From Peristeroidobacter soli (GTDB lineage Bacteria; Pseudomonadota; Gammaproteobacteria; Steroidobacterales; Steroidobacteraceae), in contig NZ_RYEV01000004.1 in assembly GCF_004138485.1 (NCBI RefSeq), positions 556,803-620,802 on the forward strand: a DNA stretch of 64,000 nt, read 5' to 3'. This document shows, piece by piece, positions 61,892-64,000 of the stretch; the first letter of the stretch is position 1, and every line of letters starts with the position of its first letter. Made by a program: the position numbers and the translations under genes. The notes under the pieces are model-generated. The model was given only the letters and a program-made list of their open reading frames with translations. It was not told the DNA's origin and did no database searches.

Positions 61892-63481
61892 TCACAGGCC
61901 CCACGGAATCCCGAGCAAGTGCCAGGCCGCGAGCAACAGGATCCACAACACGAAGACGATGACCACATACGGCAGCATCAGCGCGATGACCGTGCCGACG
62001 CCGGCCTTGGAATCGTACTTCTGTGCGAACGTCACGATCAGCGCGAAGTAGGCATTGAGCGGTGTCACTGCATTGAACGGCCCATCGCCGACGCGATACG
62101 CCGCGAGCACCGCCTCGGGATCGACGTTGAGCCGCATCAGCAGCGGCACGAACACCGGCGCGAAGATGGCCCACTTGGGAATCGCCCCGGTCATGATCAG
62201 ATCCAGCACGGCGACCACCACCACGAATCCGATCAGCAGCGTCAGCGGCCCGAGACCGGCCTTCTCCAGCCAGTCGCCGAGATTCACGGCAGCGAGCGTC
62301 GCCATGTTGCTGTAGTTGAAGAACGCCAGGAACTGACTGATGACGAACAGCAGAAACAGCAGACTCGCCAGACTGCGGATCGCCTTCTCCATCGCATTGA
62401 CGACGTCGACCGTGCTCTTCATCGTGCCCGCGCCCTTGCCATACGCCCAGCCCGCGGCAAGGAACAGGATCATGATGAACACGATCAAGCCATTCATGAA
62501 CGGCGAGTCGCCGATGAGATCGCCAGTGTCCGGGTTGCGCAGCGGCGCGCCGTTCGGCAGGCTCAGCGCCATGAACACCGCCAGCACCAGAAAAATGGCG
62601 ATGCCGGAGTAGCGCAGTCCGCGTGTTTCCTCTGGCGTCATCTCGCTGCGCTCGACAACTGCTTCAGTGCTGGTGTACGCACCGAGCCGCGGCTCGACGA
62701 TCTTCTCCGTGATCAACGCCACCGCGACCGTCAACAGCAGCACCGACGCGGCCGAGAACCAGAAGTTCGCGGTGAGATCGATGGACAGGTTGGGATCGAG
62801 CAGATGAATGGCATCGTTGGTAATGCCGGTGAGAATGCCGTCCAGGGGTTTGATCAGAATGTTGGCCGTGAAAACGGCGGCGACGCCCGCGAATGACGCG
62901 GCCAGGCCAGCGAGGGGATGCCTGCCGAGACTAAGGAACGCCGCCGCCGCAAGCGGAATCAGCACCAGATAGCCAGCGTCCGCGGCGATGCTGGAGAGGA
63001 TGCCGATGAACACCAGGATGTAGGTCATCGCCGCCGGCGGCGCGACGTTCACCAGTTTGTGGATCAACGCCTTGATCAGGCCGGACTCCTCGGCCACGCC
63101 GACGCCGAGCATCGCGACGATGATCACGCCGACGGCGTTGAAGTTCATGAAGTTCTGCACCACGCCTTCGTACATGAAACGAAAGCCGTCCGCGCTCAGC
63201 AGACTCTGCGCCGTGGTGGTGAGCTCTTCGATCTCGCCGGTGTCGGAATTGATGGACTGATACGTGGCGCTGGCGCCCATCACGTAGAAGAGGTGGGAGA
63301 GCAGGATCACCAGCGCGATCAGCATGACGAAGATGACGACCGGGTGCGGCACCTTGTTGCCGACCCGCTCGATCACGTCCAGGAACCGCTCGAACCCCGA
63401 TTTGCCCGGCGGACGATGATTCCGCTCGTCGTGCAGGCCGCTGAGGTCGTGGGGACTCAACGTGTGAGAGCGCTTCGCCAT
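61892..63481 (-). CDS. AbgT-family transporter
   Basis: A 529-residue inner-membrane protein with about 11-13 hydrophobic segments. The opening FERFLDVIERVGNKVPHPVVIFVMLIALVILLS and MLGVGVAEESGLIKALIHKLV with ILSSIAADAGYLVLIPLAAA are strongly AbgT-like. Members import p-aminobenzoyl-glutamate or, as in MtrF and YdaH, export sulfonamides. It sits between a DUF1269 gene (12-bp gap) and the M17 aminopeptidase (17-bp gap), forming one operon. The substrate is likely a peptide-like or aminobenzoyl compound. Confidence 0.93.
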   Translation of the reverse strand: MAKRSHTLSPHDLSGLHDERNHRPPGKSGFERFLDVIERVGNKVPHPVVIFVMLIALVILLSHLFYVMGASATYQSINSDTGEIEELTTTAQSLLSADGFRFMYEGVVQNFMNFNAVGVIIVAMLGVGVAEESGLIKALIHKLVNVAPPAAMTYILVFIGILSSIAADAGYLVLIPLAAAAFLSLGRHPLAGLAASFAGVAAVFTANILIKPLDGILTGITNDAIHLLDPNLSIDLTANFWFSAASVLLLTVAVALITEKIVEPRLGAYTSTEAVVERSEMTPEETRGLRYSGIAIFLVLAVFMALSLPNGAPLRNPDTGDLIGDSPFMNGLIVFIMILFLAAGWAYGKGAGTMKSTVDVVNAMEKAIRSLASLLFLLFVISQFLAFFNYSNMATLAAVNLGDWLEKAGLGPLTLLIGFVVVVAVLDLIMTGAIPKWAIFAPVFVPLLMRLNVDPEAVLAAYRVGDGPFNAVTPLNAYFALIVTFAQKYDSKAGVGTVIALMLPYVVIVFVLWILLLAAWHLLGIPWGL

Positions 63482-63493
63482 GTCGCGCCCCGA

Positions 63494-63985
63494 TCACGCG
63501 GCTTCGAGCGCATCGCGCAGCGTCTGTTCGGTGTCCTTGTCGAGCGAGGTCTGATACACCTTGCCCTTACCGGCGAATTCCTTCAGCCCGGCCACCACTT
63601 TGTCCACCGTCGCACGACGCACCAGCACGAACAGCGCCGAGGAGCCCGGTTTGAACGAGGCAGCGATGTCTTTCATCATCTGATCGTTGAGCCCGATGTC
63701 GGTGAACTTGCCGGTCACCGCGCCGGCGGTGGCGCCGATCGCCGCGCCCAGCAGGGGATTCAAGAAGATCAGGCCGATCAGCATGCCCCAGAAGCCGCCG
63801 CCGATCGCGCCCGCCGAGGTGAGACTGGTGGCCTGATCGAGCTTCGTCTTGCCGGACTCGGTCTTGGTGACCACCACCGAGTCCTCCAGATCGATCAGAT
63901 ACTCCTTCTGCATCTTCATCAGCGACGTGCGCATCTCGAACGCCGTGGTCGGGTCGTCGAACACAACAGCTATCAGCTTGCTCAT
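63494..63985 (-). CDS. DUF1269 membrane protein
   Basis: A 163-residue protein. It opens MSKLIAVVFDDPTTAFEMRTSLMKMQKEYLIDLEDSVVV, a ferredoxin-like start of DUF1269, then a central glycine/alanine-rich hydrophobic hairpin (AGAIGGGFWGMLIGLIFLNPLLGAAIGATAGAVTGKF) and a C-terminal SSALFVLVRRATVDKVV. The family is membrane-associated and of unknown role, often near stress genes. ATG 63985 follows AAGGAGAT. It is the first gene of the AbgT-aminopeptidase operon inside the window; 15 bases remain to the right edge. Confidence 0.9.
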   Translation of the reverse strand: MSKLIAVVFDDPTTAFEMRTSLMKMQKEYLIDLEDSVVVTKTESGKTKLDQATSLTSAGAIGGGFWGMLIGLIFLNPLLGAAIGATAGAVTGKFTDIGLNDQMMKDIAASFKPGSSALFVLVRRATVDKVVAGLKEFAGKGKVYQTSLDKDTEQTLRDALEAA

Positions 63986-64000
63986 CGCGCATCTCCTTCG

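Overview
The window comes from a GC-rich Gram-negative bacterium. It carries two TonB-dependent outer-membrane receptors, an ExbD, Sec and Tat signal peptides, AGGAG-type ribosome binding sites and frequent GTG or TTG starts. The mix of sugar-acid catabolism, a GH95 fucosidase, FucP, hybrid propeller kinases, a subclass B3 beta-lactamase and an AbgT transporter fits a soil or plant-associated gammaproteobacterium of the Xanthomonadales/Steroidobacter type. That placement is inferred from gene content only. Coding density is very high. No gene-free stretch exceeds 300 bases (the largest are 12593-12872, 52552-52809, 48633-48874 and 20387-20626). I saw no rRNA, tRNA, CRISPR array, insertion sequence or phage gene.

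Layout. 1-5.8 kb: an oxidative sugar locus with aldose 1-epimerase, an IlvD/Edd sugar-acid dehydratase close to xylonate dehydratase, a galactose 1-dehydrogenase-like enzyme and an SGLT-type sodium/sugar symporter. Together they would import a sugar, equilibrate its anomers, oxidise it to the aldonate and dehydrate that. 6-12.6 kb: two PLP aminotransferases, a GPH-type transporter, an Lrp/AsnC regulator and a TonB receptor. 12.9-22.5 kb: mixed single genes (VOC protein, orphan ExbD, methyltransferase with a divergent SoxR-like MerR regulator, B3 metallo-beta-lactamase, acyltransferase, second TonB receptor, GST, and a two-wHTH regulator paired with a beta-propeller protein). 22.6-30.9 kb: signalling (Hpt-like/receiver protein, Hpt protein, receiver-wHTH protein), then a subtilase coupled to a 1377-residue hybrid kinase. 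30.9-33.2 kb: a divergent EamA exporter/MocR pair. 33.3-39.4 kb: an L-fucose-type locus (GH95 fucosidase, IclR regulator, FucP, split UxaA-family dehydratase). 39.5-42.3 kb: a zinc-cluster protein and two Ku proteins in one overlapping operon, followed by a FrnE-like oxidoreductase. 42.3-56.2 kb: CheW, a giant M48 protease, four histidine kinases, one stand-alone receiver, an EAL protein and an MscS channel. 56.1-64 kb: a BON protein, an apparently inactive relative of GH63-like glucosidases, a DUF4105 protein, leucyl aminopeptidase, AbgT transporter and a DUF1269 protein, mostly one minus-strand run.

The points I find most unusual are: a SoxR-like regulator that keeps only two of the four cluster cysteines yet sits on a near-perfect SoxR-type box; a small eight-cysteine protein fused by overlap to two Ku genes; an Hpt-like domain that has lost its phosphoacceptor histidine next to a gene with an intact one; a GH63-like protein whose catalytic half is eroded; and a 99-bp remnant that joins the two ends of a short-chain dehydrogenase.
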